From the NCBI GenBank assembly GCA_900553605.1, contig USDX01000015.1, forward strand, positions 1 to 29,816: a stretch of DNA of 29,816 nucleotides. Direction: 5' to 3'. Below, piece by piece: positions 15,200-24,130 of this stretch. The stretch's first letter is position 1. Every line of letters starts with the position of its first letter. Origin of the DNA: an uncultured Eggerthella sp. (lineage in GTDB: Bacteria > Actinomycetota > Coriobacteriia > Coriobacteriales > Eggerthellaceae). The translations under genes and the position numbers were made by a program. The notes below the pieces were generated by a model that did no database searches, had not been told where the DNA came from, and worked only from the letters and a program-made list of their open reading frames with translations.

Positions 15200-16144
15200 C
15201 TAGCATGAAGCCAGAAAACTAGCAGCCGCCTCCGCAGCAAGAGCACCATCGGAGACCGCCGTTACAACCTGACGCAAAGGCGTAGTGCGCACATCGCCTG
15301 CTGCGAATAAGCCCGGAACCGACGTTGTTCCGCCCTCATCGGCAACAATGTAACCCGACTCATCAAGCTCAACGACCCCACTCAGCCATTTCGTATCGGG
15401 ACGTGTTCCGATGGCGACAAAGACCCCTTGGGCACGAATCGTGCTCGTTTCTCCTGTTAGGACGTTATTCAGTTGAACACCGCTCACGCGGCCCTCCTCC
15501 TGCAATACGTCCGACACAACACAGTTCCAATGTGTAACTAGGTTCCCTATGCCCTCAAGCTGCCTGGCATACCACGGGCTTGCCCTCAACGCTTCGCGGC
15601 GATGAACTAAATGAACGCTTTGCGCAACACGAGACAGATACACCACATCGGCAACGGCGCTATCGCCACCGCCTACCACAATTACATCCTTGTTGCGAAA
15701 GAAATTGCCATCGCAGGTTGCGCAATACGATACGCCCTTCCCCACTAAGGCATCAGCCCCGTCAACGGGAAGGGGAACAGGTTTCGCCCCCGTAGCAATT
15801 ATCACGCTCCGCGCAGAATAGGAATCCTGTATCCCTTGAACCACGAATCTGGAATCGCCGGAATTCCCGTTGTTCACCGAAATGCCTACGGCTTTGTCGC
15901 TTTCAATAACAGCGCCGAACCGTTCCGCCTGCGCCTGCAGCGAGTAAGCCACCTCGAATCCATTGATTCCCTCGGCAAACCCTGGATAATTCTCAAGATT
16001 GTCGATGGAGAGCAGCTGCCCTCCCGCACCAAGCTCTTCGAGAATTACTGCGGAAAGGCCAGCACGTGCAGCGTAGATACCCGCCGCAAGCCCAGCGGGA
16101 CCCGCACCTACAATCACGATATCGGTACGCTTTTTATCCATCAT
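15200..16144 (-). CDS. trxB: Thioredoxin reductase
   Basis: An FAD/NADPH flavoprotein that keeps thioredoxin reduced. 314 residues from the chosen start. The FAD motif GAGPAG is at 13-18, the redox-active pair CATC at 141-144, the NADPH motif GGGDSA at 158-163 followed by VHLVHRREALRAS, and GLFAAGDVR near the C-terminus. The longest frame starts at a GTG (16153), but AAGGAAGG at 16153-16160 lies 8 bases before the ATG at 16144, which is preferred. The trxA gene for its substrate lies about 600 bases upstream on the same strand, separated by a plus-strand channel gene, so the two are not one operon. Confidence 0.96.
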   Translation of the reverse strand: MMDKKRTDIVIVGAGPAGLAAGIYAARAGLSAVILEELGAGGQLLSIDNLENYPGFAEGINGFEVAYSLQAQAERFGAVIESDKAVGISVNNGNSGDSRFVVQGIQDSYSARSVIIATGAKPVPLPVDGADALVGKGVSYCATCDGNFFRNKDVIVVGGGDSAVADVVYLSRVAQSVHLVHRREALRASPWYARQLEGIGNLVTHWNCVVSDVLQEEGRVSGVQLNNVLTGETSTIRAQGVFVAIGTRPDTKWLSGVVELDESGYIVADEGGTTSVPGLFAAGDVRTTPLRQVVTAVSDGALAAEAAASFLASC

Positions 16145-16222
16145 AGGAAGCACCTTCCTTCTTATCCCGGTATCGCAAGAGATTCATTGGGCAATACGAA
16201 CACTCCACGGAGGCTTTGAGCG

Positions 16223-16228
16223 TACAAT
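16223..16228 (+). promoter_or_regulatory. Candidate -10 box for the potassium channel gene
   Basis: TACAAT lies 28 bases before the channel ATG in the divergent gap with trxB. No good -35 is seen. Confidence 0.3.
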
Positions 16229-16256
16229 AACACCACCCAAGCAGAAACGAGCCTCC

Positions 16257-16727
16257 ATGAGCAAGCCCCGAAAGAAACAACCCCTTCGCTCCGCAAAACA
16301 GTCACTTGCGGTGCTCGCCAATGCTTTTAAGCAGATCGGAGGCTGCGGACTCTTCGCCGCCTACGGGGCATTCCTTTTGGCGTGCTGCGCATTGTTCTGC
16401 ATCCTTGAACCTGATACGTTCCCAGTTTTCGGCAACGCTGTTTGGTATTCCTTCCAAGCCATTACCACCATTGGATTTGGCGACATTGTTGCGCACACCA
16501 CCATCTGTCGCGTTATCACGATTCTGATAGGGCTTTCCTCGCTCGTCGTTGTTGCCCTGATCACCGGAACCGTGGTCAATTACTACAACGAAATGATGAG
16601 GCTACGAAAAAACGACAGCATCATGACCTTCGATGAGCAAATGAGAAAGCTCACCGAGCTTTCCCCCGATGAGCTTTCCGAGCTTGAACTGAAATATCGC
16701 GACTTTACCAAACGGCATCGTCGGTAA
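16257..16727 (+). CDS. Two-TM potassium channel (Ion_trans_2 family)
   Basis: A 156-residue membrane protein with the KcsA-type layout. A basic N-terminus is followed by TM1 (about 28-50), a pore helix with selectivity filter TTIGFGD (70-76), TM2 (about 84-108), and a charged cytoplasmic tail that probably forms a short coiled coil. TIGFGD is a good potassium filter, so a potassium-conducting tetramer is likely. No RCK or cyclic-nucleotide domain is attached, so gating is unknown. Ribosome binding is weak (GAAACGAG about 16244-16251), and an inverted repeat overlaps the region just before the ATG. It sits between trxB and trxA, converging on trxA with only 10 bases between stop codons. Confidence 0.9.
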   Translation: MSKPRKKQPLRSAKQSLAVLANAFKQIGGCGLFAAYGAFLLACCALFCILEPDTFPVFGNAVWYSFQAITTIGFGDIVAHTTICRVITILIGLSSLVVVALITGTVVNYYNEMMRLRKNDSIMTFDEQMRKLTELSPDELSELELKYRDFTKRHRR

Positions 16728-16737
16728 CAGATCGCCT

Positions 16738-17046
16738 TTAATCCAAAGCTTTGAGCAACGTCTGCTCTGACTGGACGCCCACAAACTGTCGAGCGGCAGA
16801 CCCGCCCTTGAATACGATAAGCGTCGGAACACTCATTACGCCAAAACGCTGGGCAAGCTCAGGCTCCTGGTCAACATCAACCTTGTAAACAGCAGCCTTA
16901 CCCTGCTTGGCAAGGGCAACGCGATCAAGAACGGGAGCCATCATCTTGCATGGCCCGCACCAAGTGGCAAAGAAGTCAACCAATACGGGATATGAAACGT
17001 TCTCGACTTTTTCTGCGAATTCAGACTGAGTGATATGAGGCACCAT
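16738..17046 (-). CDS. trxA: Thioredoxin
   Basis: A 102-residue dithiol-disulfide oxidoreductase. The active site WCGPC is at 29-33 in DFFATWCGPCKMMAPVL, and the conserved cis-proline is in the SVPTLIVFKGG segment. It is reduced by TrxB, encoded nearby. AAGGGAG precedes the ATG at 17046 by about 6 bases. Length and motifs are standard for cytoplasmic TrxA. No terminator is seen between this gene and the converging channel gene, so 3' ends of the two transcripts may overlap. Confidence 0.97.
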   Translation of the reverse strand: MVPHITQSEFAEKVENVSYPVLVDFFATWCGPCKMMAPVLDRVALAKQGKAAVYKVDVDQEPELAQRFGVMSVPTLIVFKGGSAARQFVGVQSEQTLLKALD

Positions 17047-17104
17047 AACAAACTCCCTTCCGTTCCCATAAATGCAACTTAGTTAGTATCATTTAGTTTA
17101 AACC

Positions 17105-17113
17105 ATTGTAGCA
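17105..17113 (-). promoter_or_regulatory. Candidate extended -10 promoter of trxA
   Basis: TGCTACAAT on the minus strand, about 60 bases before the trxA ATG; the -35 is not distinct. Confidence 0.4.
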
Positions 17114-17403
17114 CGCTTTTGAGGAATGGCGGATACCCTTCTATCATTTTGCCCCTCTATGTTGATGTATGCACTTCTCGTTTCATTATCGTCACCTGCC
17201 GAGACGCCGGAACGCCAAGGGGATCAAACCGCGCGGTACAGCGATCGGGGCAAACTCGCGAGTCAAGACGCACCGAAGAAGACGCGACGGCACAACACGA
17301 CGAACGCGAAATGAATGGATGACCAAAATACAGCAACACGGTTTTCGTGCTCCATGGTCATTTTGCCCTTCAGGGCATGCCCACCCCTGCCCAACAGGAT
17401 GGC
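17114..17403. other. Gap between thrS and trxA without a recognised gene
   Basis: Only short overlapping open frames with no ribosome binding site or recognisable product. One hairpin is visible: ATGACCA (17319-17325) with TGGTCAT (17355-17361) and an inner CACG/CGTG pairing, followed by TTTT on the plus strand. A second small GCCC-TTCA-GGGC hairpin follows at about 17365-17376. I assign no function. Confidence 0.4.
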
Positions 17404-17445
17404 GCAAATAGAAAAGCCGCAAAGCAGCGGAACTGCTTTGCGGCT
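17404..17445 (-). terminator. Intrinsic terminator of thrS
   Basis: A perfect 13-bp stem (17415-17427 with 17433-17445), a 5-base loop, and a minus-strand tail TTTTCTATTT, 34 bases after the thrS stop codon. Confidence 0.9.
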
Positions 17446-17479
17446 CATTTTCAAAAAAACTTAACTGAGATCAAGAAGG

Positions 17480-19372
17480 CTAAGCGCGGGTACGAATCTC
17501 TTCCTTGACCTTTGCGCAGAATTCCTCAACGGTTGAAGGAACGGTCTCGTTGGAACGGTCGCGTACCGAAATATTGCCCTCGGCAGCTTCCTTTTCGCCC
17601 AGGATCAGCATATAAGGAACGCGGTCGATGCTGCGCGCCTCGCGGATCTTGTAGCCAATTTTCTCATCACGATTGTCAACCGTTACACGGATACCAGCCG
17701 CTTCAATCTGCTCGGCAACCTTATGGGCATAGTCGCGGCTCTTTTCGGAAACCGGCAAAATCTTTACCTGGGTCGGAGCAAGCCAAACAGGGAATTTGCC
17801 AGCATAATGCTCGATAAGAATGCCGATAAAGCGCTCAACGGAGCCGAAGCATACGCGATGTAGCATGACAGGACGCTTCTTGGAACCATCGTGGTCGGTG
17901 TACTCCAAGTTGAAGTTCTGGGGCATCTGGAAGTCAAGCTGAACCGTACCGCATTGCCACGTACGTCCAATAGAGTCCTGCAGATGGAAGTCGATCTTCG
18001 GACCATAGAAAGCGCCATCGCCTTCATTGACCTCGTATTCCATGCCCAGCTGATCGAGAGCAGTCTTAAGACCCGCCTCAGCTGCTGCCCAATCCTCATC
18101 CGATCCCATCGAATCTTCGGGGCGCGTGGAAAGCTCCACGTGGTATTTGAAGCCAAACTGCTGATATACCGAGTCAATAAGCTTCACTACGCCCACAATT
18201 TCATCAGTGAGCTGATCAGGGCGTACGAACAGATGAGCATCGTCCTGGTTGAAGCAACGAACACGGAACAAACCATGCAAGGCACCGCGAAGCTCATGGC
18301 GATGAACCGTACCGATTTCACCAGCACGAATAGGGAGATCACGATAGCTGTGCGGCTTAGAGCCATACACCAGAACGCCACCAGGGCAGTTCATGGGCTT
18401 AACGCAGAACTCCTCCTCGTCAATGATCGTGGAGTACATGTTGTCCTTGTAATGGTCCCAATGGCCAGACGTTTCCCACAGCTGCTTGCTCATGATAAGC
18501 GGCGTGGAGATTTCCACATATCCCGCCTCATGATGGATCTCACGCCAGTAATCAAGCAGGGTATTCTTCAGGATCATGCCGTTAGGAAGGAAGAAAGGAA
18601 AGCCCGGAGCCTCTTCGCGCATCATGAAGATGTCCATTTCGCGACCGATACGACGATGATCACGCTTTTCCGCCTCTTCAAGATTATGCAGATACTCGTC
18701 CAGATCGGCCTTCTTGAAGAACGCCGTGCCATAAAGGCGCTGCAGCTGTTCGCGGCTTGCGTCGCCTCGCCAGTATGCACCAGCGAGCTTCATCATCTTA
18801 AATGCGCCGATTTTACCTGCAGAGGGAACATGAGGGCCTGCGCACAGATCCACAAAAGAACCGTGGCGGTATACCGAGATCTCACCTTCGGTCAAGTCGT
18901 CGATGTGCTCAAGCTTGAAACGCTGATCAGCGAAAATTTCTTTCGCCTCTTCAACCGATACAACCTCGCGAACAAAAGGCTCGTTCCTCTTCACGATCTG
19001 AGCCATTTTCTTTTCGATAGCCGCAAAATCATCCGAAGAGATATTTTCAGGCAATTCGAAGTCGTAGAAATACCCATTGTCGGTGGCAGGACCAAATGCA
19101 ATCTGAGCACCAGGGAACAGCTCCTGAACAGCCTCAGCCATGATATGCGCACAGGAGTGGCGCATGATGGAAAGAGCCTCTGGGCTCTTGTTGGTGATGA
19201 TTTCGATGGTTGCCCCGTCGGTTACCTGAGCAGTAACGTCCACCAGCTCACCGTTAACCTTGCCGGCAAGCGCAGCTTTAGCAAGACTGGTGCCGATAGA
19301 TGCTGCCACATCGTAAACCGTGGCGCCTTCCTCGAGAATCTTCTTCGACCCATCTGGGAGAATGATTTCCAC
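17480..19372 (-). CDS. thrS: Threonyl-tRNA synthetase
   Basis: Charges tRNA-Thr. 630 residues from the chosen start. N-terminal TGS domain (about 1-62). Editing domain with HSCAH at 72-76 and a CAGPH element (Cys177, His181). Class II core with zinc ligands Cys329 (MNCPGG), His380 (DDAHLF) and His505 (MLHRV). Motif 2 lies near 355-375 and motif 3 in FGSVERFIGILIEHY. A C-terminal anticodon-binding domain follows. The longest frame begins at 19411, but the family usually starts with a short hydrophobic strand. A GTG at 19372 gives MEIILPDGSKK and is preceded by GAAAGGAAA at 8 bases. No T-box-like leader is seen in the roughly 130 bases upstream. Confidence 0.97.
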   Translation of the reverse strand: MEIILPDGSKKILEEGATVYDVAASIGTSLAKAALAGKVNGELVDVTAQVTDGATIEIITNKSPEALSIMRHSCAHIMAEAVQELFPGAQIAFGPATDNGYFYDFELPENISSDDFAAIEKKMAQIVKRNEPFVREVVSVEEAKEIFADQRFKLEHIDDLTEGEISVYRHGSFVDLCAGPHVPSAGKIGAFKMMKLAGAYWRGDASREQLQRLYGTAFFKKADLDEYLHNLEEAEKRDHRRIGREMDIFMMREEAPGFPFFLPNGMILKNTLLDYWREIHHEAGYVEISTPLIMSKQLWETSGHWDHYKDNMYSTIIDEEEFCVKPMNCPGGVLVYGSKPHSYRDLPIRAGEIGTVHRHELRGALHGLFRVRCFNQDDAHLFVRPDQLTDEIVGVVKLIDSVYQQFGFKYHVELSTRPEDSMGSDEDWAAAEAGLKTALDQLGMEYEVNEGDGAFYGPKIDFHLQDSIGRTWQCGTVQLDFQMPQNFNLEYTDHDGSKKRPVMLHRVCFGSVERFIGILIEHYAGKFPVWLAPTQVKILPVSEKSRDYAHKVAEQIEAAGIRVTVDNRDEKIGYKIREARSIDRVPYMLILGEKEAAEGNISVRDRSNETVPSTVEEFCAKVKEEIRTRA

Positions 19373-19509
19373 AATCGTTTCCTTTCTTGCATAGAGCGCA
19401 TAAGCGCCCATACAACCATCAACGAACGAGCTATATTACCACACAGCTCGCCTTACCTTAGCACACCAGCCGACACAATCCTTGAGCCGCTGCCAAATAC
19501 AGAAAGCCC

Positions 19510-19547
19510 AGCCGGTCCTTCCCTGCATAAAAGAGACAGGATCGGCT
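19510..19547 (-). terminator. Possible terminator after the zinc-ribbon gene
   Basis: A 10-bp stem (19510-19519 with 19538-19547, one wobble pair) and an 18-base loop. The tail on the minus strand is only moderately T-rich, so termination may be partial. Confidence 0.45.
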
Positions 19548-19581
19548 GAGCCCTCACGCTACCCCGTTCGCAAACAGGCAG

Positions 19582-20007
19582 CTACTTGATCTTTGTTGTG
19601 CAGTACGGGCATACAGTCCATGCGGGATCAAGCGCATGATGACAGGTAGGACACAGGTTCTTCAAGCGCGTATGGCAATTTGGGCACAGCACGTAATCCG
19701 CTTCAACCGGATAACCGCAGTTTGCGCAATCGCCAAACTTCATAAGCTCACGCTGCTTCAGGGCAAGCTCGAGATCTTGCTCTTCACGATCCGCCTTAAG
19801 AAGCGGAGGGCGAATCATGCAATAAGCAACCAACCCAACGATAGGCACAACGGAAAGCAAACCCCATGCCCAGCCGAAACCACGAGCCCGGGCATCACGT
19901 GCAGCCCAGAAAATAGAGAGCAGATACAGAACTACGACAATGCCCAGCAGTGCAAACAGCACCGTCTGAACCTCACTCGTAAGGAACTGGGACATGATTT
20001 CGTTCAT
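19582..20007 (-). CDS. Membrane-anchored double zinc ribbon protein
   Basis: 141 residues. Two transmembrane helices (about 14-35 and 46-66, the second GWAWGLLSVVPIVGLVAYCMI) are followed by a charged linker (70-90) and two Cys4 zinc ribbons: Cys94/97/108/111 and Cys119/122/133/136. The membrane part resembles the short PLDc_N-type two-helix module, and the tail matches double zinc ribbons (DZR). Family function is unknown; the ribbons are probably cytoplasmic. It starts 2 bases after the valS stop codon, with AGGAAGGA inside the end of valS, so it is almost certainly translated from the valS mRNA. The link with valS is conserved-operon-like, but I cannot say it is functional. Confidence 0.8.
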   Translation of the reverse strand: MNEIMSQFLTSEVQTVLFALLGIVVVLYLLSIFWAARDARARGFGWAWGLLSVVPIVGLVAYCMIRPPLLKADREEQDLELALKQRELMKFGDCANCGYPVEADYVLCPNCHTRLKNLCPTCHHALDPAWTVCPYCTTKIK

Positions 20008-20009
20008 GG

Positions 20010-22673
20010 TTATCCTTCCTGGGAAATCTCAGCAAGCTCAGCACGCAAACGCGTAAGGCGGTCGGTGATATCGGCCAGCTTTGCACGGTCCTTCTCTACA
20101 ACCTCAGGAGCCGCCTTGGAAAGGAAGCCAGGGTTGGAAAGTTTCTTGTCAAACTTGGTGAAATCCTTCTCCAGCTTGCCGATTTCCTTCTCCAAGCGAG
20201 CGCGCTCCTTGTCGAAGTCAACCAAGCCAGACAGAACCACATAGGCTTCCACCCCATCGGCGAGGCACACGCTGGACTCACCAGGACGCGCCGCGTCAAC
20301 GGATACCGCAGAAACCTTGGTATTCGCCAACGTGGAAATCAACTGCACCTGGCTCTCGAAGAGGTTTGCCGCTGCATCGTTCTGGGCCTTAACCACTACT
20401 TCGAGCTCCGCGCGAGGCGAGATTCCGTAGCGAGCACGAATGGAACGGATACCGGAGACAACCTGGGTAACCATGGTGATGACCTGCTCGGCTTCGGGAT
20501 CGATGTACTTTTCCAGCTTGTCGGCATCAGGCCACGATGCAACCATCAGATACGGTGCTTCTTTTTCACCCGGAAGCTCCTGATAGATCTGCTCGGTTAC
20601 AAAAGGCATTGCGGGATGAAGCAGACGCAAGGCCGTATCAAGAACGAACACCAGATTTCGCTGCATAACAGCGCGCTCTTCCCCGCCAGCGTTCAGGCGA
20701 GCCTTCGAGAGCTCAATATACCAGTCGCAGAATTCATTCCAGAAGAACGCGTACAGTTCTCGAGCAACATCAGCGAACTCAAAGCCGTCGTATGCGGTGT
20801 CAAGGGAACGAACCAATCGGGCCAGACGCGAGAACATCCAGCGATCCGCTTCCGTCTTAGGCTCAGGCTCACCAGGAACGAAACCGTCCAAGTTCATATT
20901 CACAAAACGGGCAGCATTACGAACCTTGTTGGCAAAGTTACGGCTGCTTACCAGCTTATTCTCGTTGAACTTCAAATCCTGGGCACCGGTAACCTGCATA
21001 AGCAAACCGAAGCGCATGCCGTCGGCACCGTAATCCTGCATCAATTTCAGGGGATCCACGCCATTGCCGCGGCTCTTCGACATCGGCTTGCCATCGGCAG
21101 CCATAACCGTGGGATGGATGATGACGTCCTTGAACGGGATCTGGTCGGTAAAGTAAAGCGAAGACATTACCATGCGCGCAACCCACAAGCCCATGATGTC
21201 ACGGGCGGTAGACAGCATCTGCGTTGGATAGGTGGGCTTCAGCTCGTCAGGGTTTTCCGGCCAGCCCTGCGTGGCAAAAGGCCACAGCTGCGAGGAGAAC
21301 CAAGTATCAAGAACGTCTTCGTCCTGATGAACATGACCGCCGCACTTTGGGCAAACGTCGGTGTCTTCCATGAGGGCGTCTTCCCAGCCGCAGGAATCGC
21401 AATAGAACATCGGGATACGATGACCCCACCAAAGCTGACGGGAAATGCACCAATCCTTCAGGTTTTCCAGCCAATCAAGGTAAACCTGCTTCCAGCGTGC
21501 AGGGTGGAATTGGATTTCGCCGTTCTCCACCACTTCGGCAGCACGTTTCTTCAGGCGGTCAACCGCAACAAACCACTGCTCCGACAACCAAGGCTCGAGC
21601 TTGGTGTGGCAACGATAGCACGTCATAACGGAATGATCATGGTCTTCCACGTGATCAAGAAGGCCCAAAGCCTCGAATTCCGCAACAATGGCTTCACGTG
21701 CTTCATCGCGCGTCATGCCGCTGAACTTGCCGTAGCCCTCAACGACAACCGCATGCTCGTCGAAAACGTTGATCTGCTCAAGGTTGTTGCGCTGGCCCAT
21801 GGCATAGTCATTCGGGTCATGGGCAGGAGTGGTCTTCACGCAACCCGTGCCGAACTCGGAATTGACATAGTAGTCGGCAAAAATCGGAATCTTACGACCT
21901 ACAATAGGCAGATCGATCGTCTTGCCAACAAGATGCTTGTATCGCTCGTCCTTGGGGCTTACCGCAACACCGGTATCGCCCAACATAGTTTCGGGACGGG
22001 TGGTGGCAACAACCACATATTCCATCCCGTCAACTGGCTCGGAAAGCGGGTAGCGCAGGTACCACAAATGGCCCTTTTCATCTACGTATTCAGCCTCATC
22101 ATCAGCGATAGCAGTGGTGCAGGAAGGACACCAATTAACGATTCGACGACCCTTGTAAATGAGGTCATCGTGATACCAATCGCAGAACACCTTACGAACA
22201 GCATTGGCGTATTCAGGCGACATGGTGAACTTCTCGTCGTCGTAATCGCACGAGCATCCCATGCCAGCAATCTGCTTCACAATAGTGTTGCCATAGTCTT
22301 CGCGCCAATCCCAGCATGCATCAATAAACTTCTCACGGCCGATTTCAAGGCGGGAGATGCCTTCTTCAGCAAGCTTTTTGTCCACCTTGGTTTGGGTGGC
22401 GATACCTGCATGGTCGGTGCCAAGGATCCAACGAGCCTGATAGCCCTGCATGCGAGCACGACGGATGCAGGTGTCTTGGATGGTGTCGTTCAAGGCATGG
22501 CCCATATGAAGCATGCCGGTTACGTTCGGCGGAGGAATAACGATGGTGTAAGTGTCTGCACCGTTCTTGCCGAAACCGGGCGTACGACCAAAGTACCCCT
22601 TCTCTTTCCAGGCGTCGAAAAGCGGCTTTTCCCAGTCTTGGTAAGACTGCTCTGCCTTTTTATCAGATGCCAT
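20010..22673 (-). CDS. valS: Valyl-tRNA synthetase
   Basis: Charges tRNA-Val. 887 residues, normal for bacterial ValRS. The class I signature HMGH is at 56-59 (PPPNVTGMLHMGHAL), and the KMSKS-type loop is GKPMSKSRGN near residue 530. The editing (CP1) domain lies between them. Zinc-ribbon-like CxxC pairs occur in WCPSC and in the YCDSC and VCPKC region. The C-terminal 65 residues form the tRNA-binding coiled coil (LVDFDKERARLEKEIGKLEK). The frame is open to 22745, but the ATG at 22673 has GGAAGGA six bases upstream. It lies 101 bases downstream of clpX, with a possible weak terminator between. Confidence 0.97.
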   Translation of the reverse strand: MASDKKAEQSYQDWEKPLFDAWKEKGYFGRTPGFGKNGADTYTIVIPPPNVTGMLHMGHALNDTIQDTCIRRARMQGYQARWILGTDHAGIATQTKVDKKLAEEGISRLEIGREKFIDACWDWREDYGNTIVKQIAGMGCSCDYDDEKFTMSPEYANAVRKVFCDWYHDDLIYKGRRIVNWCPSCTTAIADDEAEYVDEKGHLWYLRYPLSEPVDGMEYVVVATTRPETMLGDTGVAVSPKDERYKHLVGKTIDLPIVGRKIPIFADYYVNSEFGTGCVKTTPAHDPNDYAMGQRNNLEQINVFDEHAVVVEGYGKFSGMTRDEAREAIVAEFEALGLLDHVEDHDHSVMTCYRCHTKLEPWLSEQWFVAVDRLKKRAAEVVENGEIQFHPARWKQVYLDWLENLKDWCISRQLWWGHRIPMFYCDSCGWEDALMEDTDVCPKCGGHVHQDEDVLDTWFSSQLWPFATQGWPENPDELKPTYPTQMLSTARDIMGLWVARMVMSSLYFTDQIPFKDVIIHPTVMAADGKPMSKSRGNGVDPLKLMQDYGADGMRFGLLMQVTGAQDLKFNENKLVSSRNFANKVRNAARFVNMNLDGFVPGEPEPKTEADRWMFSRLARLVRSLDTAYDGFEFADVARELYAFFWNEFCDWYIELSKARLNAGGEERAVMQRNLVFVLDTALRLLHPAMPFVTEQIYQELPGEKEAPYLMVASWPDADKLEKYIDPEAEQVITMVTQVVSGIRSIRARYGISPRAELEVVVKAQNDAAANLFESQVQLISTLANTKVSAVSVDAARPGESSVCLADGVEAYVVLSGLVDFDKERARLEKEIGKLEKDFTKFDKKLSNPGFLSKAAPEVVEKDRAKLADITDRLTRLRAELAEISQEG

Positions 22674-22720
22674 GCCTGTTCCTTCCAAAATGTCAGATTG
22701 TGTTAGTTCCAGTAAACAGC

Positions 22721-22761
22721 CCAAAAGCCGCCGCATCAACCCCACTCGGGCAATGCGACGG
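22721..22761 (-). terminator. Possible weak terminator between clpX and valS
   Basis: CCGCCGCAT (22728-22736) pairs with ATGCGACGG (22753-22761, one wobble), followed on the minus strand by CTTTTGGG. The short T run suggests leaky termination, letting part of the clpPX transcript continue into valS. Confidence 0.4.
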
Positions 22762-22774
22762 CATAGGGGAAAAT

Positions 22775-24124
22775 TTATTCAGTATCCGCCGCTTCGGCGC
22801 TTACCTGCTCGATAGCAGGCTTAGTGGTTCCTTCGATGTCGCTGCGGCGAATAACGACACGAGTATGCCCTTCATATTCGGGGAGCTCGTACATAACGTC
22901 CATCAACGCCTTTTCGCAGATGCTGCGCAAACCTCGAGCACCCGTCTGATGTTCAATAGCGCGCTCAGCAATAGCGGTAAGTGCATCATCCTCAAACACC
23001 AGATCGGAATCTTCGTATTTGAACATCACGGTGTACTGCTTTACCAAGGCATTCTTAGGTTCAGTGAGAACACGTACCAGATCTTCCTCGGAAAGCTCTT
23101 TGAGAGCGGTGACAACAGGAATACGACCAACGAATTCAGGGATCATGCCAAACTTGTGTAAGTCTTCCGGCAGCACCTGGGTAAGCAGTTCCGCATCGGC
23201 GGCACGCTTCGATTCGGGCATGTCGGACCCAAAACCGATATTGGTCTTGCCAACACGCTCAGCGATGATGTCGGGCAAACCAACAAAAGCGCCGCCCAGA
23301 ATGAACAGGATGTTGGTCGTGTCGATGTGAATGAGCTCTTGCTGGGGGTGCTTGCGGCCGCCTTGAGGAGGAACCGATGCCTCGCAACCTTCTACGATTT
23401 TCAGCAATGCTTGCTGAACGCCCTCACCCGACACGTCACGCGTGATGGAGAGGTTTTCAGCCTTGCGGGCAACCTTATCGATTTCGTCGATATAAACGAT
23501 ACCGACTTCGGCGCGCGGGATGTCGAAATCAGCTGCCGTAATAAGCTTCAGCAGGATATTCTCAACGTCTTCGCCAACATAGCCCGCTTCCGTCAACGTA
23601 GTGGCGTCGGCAATAGCAAATGGCACCTTAAGCGTACGAGCGAGCGTCTGAGCCAGCAGTGTTTTGCCGGAACCGGTAGGGCCAAGAAGCATGATATTGC
23701 TCTTTGCGAGCTCAACATCACCGCTATCTGCAGCCTCTCCCAGGCTAACGCGCTTGTAATGGTTGTATACCGCAACAGAGAGCGCGCGCTTTGCCTCTTC
23801 CTGACCCACAACATGCTCTGAGAGCTGCTCGAAAAGCTCGCGGGGAGTAGGAAGATTCTCCAGAACAGGAACACCGCTATCAGAACGACCATCGTCATCG
23901 GCATCTGCAGTAACCTGAAGCACATGGTTCAGCGCATCAGATTCGAGTCCACGCAGATTAAGATCAGCCATCATGGCCTCCGCGGAAAGAGAAATGCACT
24001 CATCGCAGATAAAAATGCCATCAGGGCCCGAGATCATGGCGTTAACCTGATCGGGCGTCTTTCCACAGAACGTGCAACGGATATCTTCGCGTGCAGGGGG
24101 GACGGATCCCTTCTGATCGGTCAT
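22775..24124 (-). CDS. clpX: ATP-dependent Clp protease ATP-binding subunit ClpX
   Basis: The AAA+ unfoldase that feeds substrates to ClpP. 449 residues. An N-terminal zinc-binding domain with Cys17/Cys20 and Cys40/Cys43 is followed by a linker and the AAA+ domain: Walker A GPTGSGKT (148-155), pore loop GYVGEDVENIL (181-191), Walker B IDEID (212-216), and the sensor-2 GARGLRSI segment. The C-terminus is short and acidic. It starts 6 bases after the clpP stop, in the usual clpP-clpX order. The ribosome binding site is weak, so translation may depend on coupling to clpP. Confidence 0.98.
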   Translation of the reverse strand: MTDQKGSVPPAREDIRCTFCGKTPDQVNAMISGPDGIFICDECISLSAEAMMADLNLRGLESDALNHVLQVTADADDDGRSDSGVPVLENLPTPRELFEQLSEHVVGQEEAKRALSVAVYNHYKRVSLGEAADSGDVELAKSNIMLLGPTGSGKTLLAQTLARTLKVPFAIADATTLTEAGYVGEDVENILLKLITAADFDIPRAEVGIVYIDEIDKVARKAENLSITRDVSGEGVQQALLKIVEGCEASVPPQGGRKHPQQELIHIDTTNILFILGGAFVGLPDIIAERVGKTNIGFGSDMPESKRAADAELLTQVLPEDLHKFGMIPEFVGRIPVVTALKELSEEDLVRVLTEPKNALVKQYTVMFKYEDSDLVFEDDALTAIAERAIEHQTGARGLRSICEKALMDVMYELPEYEGHTRVVIRRSDIEGTTKPAIEQVSAEAADTE

Positions 24125-24130
24125 TCTAAA

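Noticed and set aside
17119..17339. Small overlapping ORFs on both strands between trxA and thrS
   Set aside because: They lack ribosome binding sites, recognisable products and consistent coding bias.
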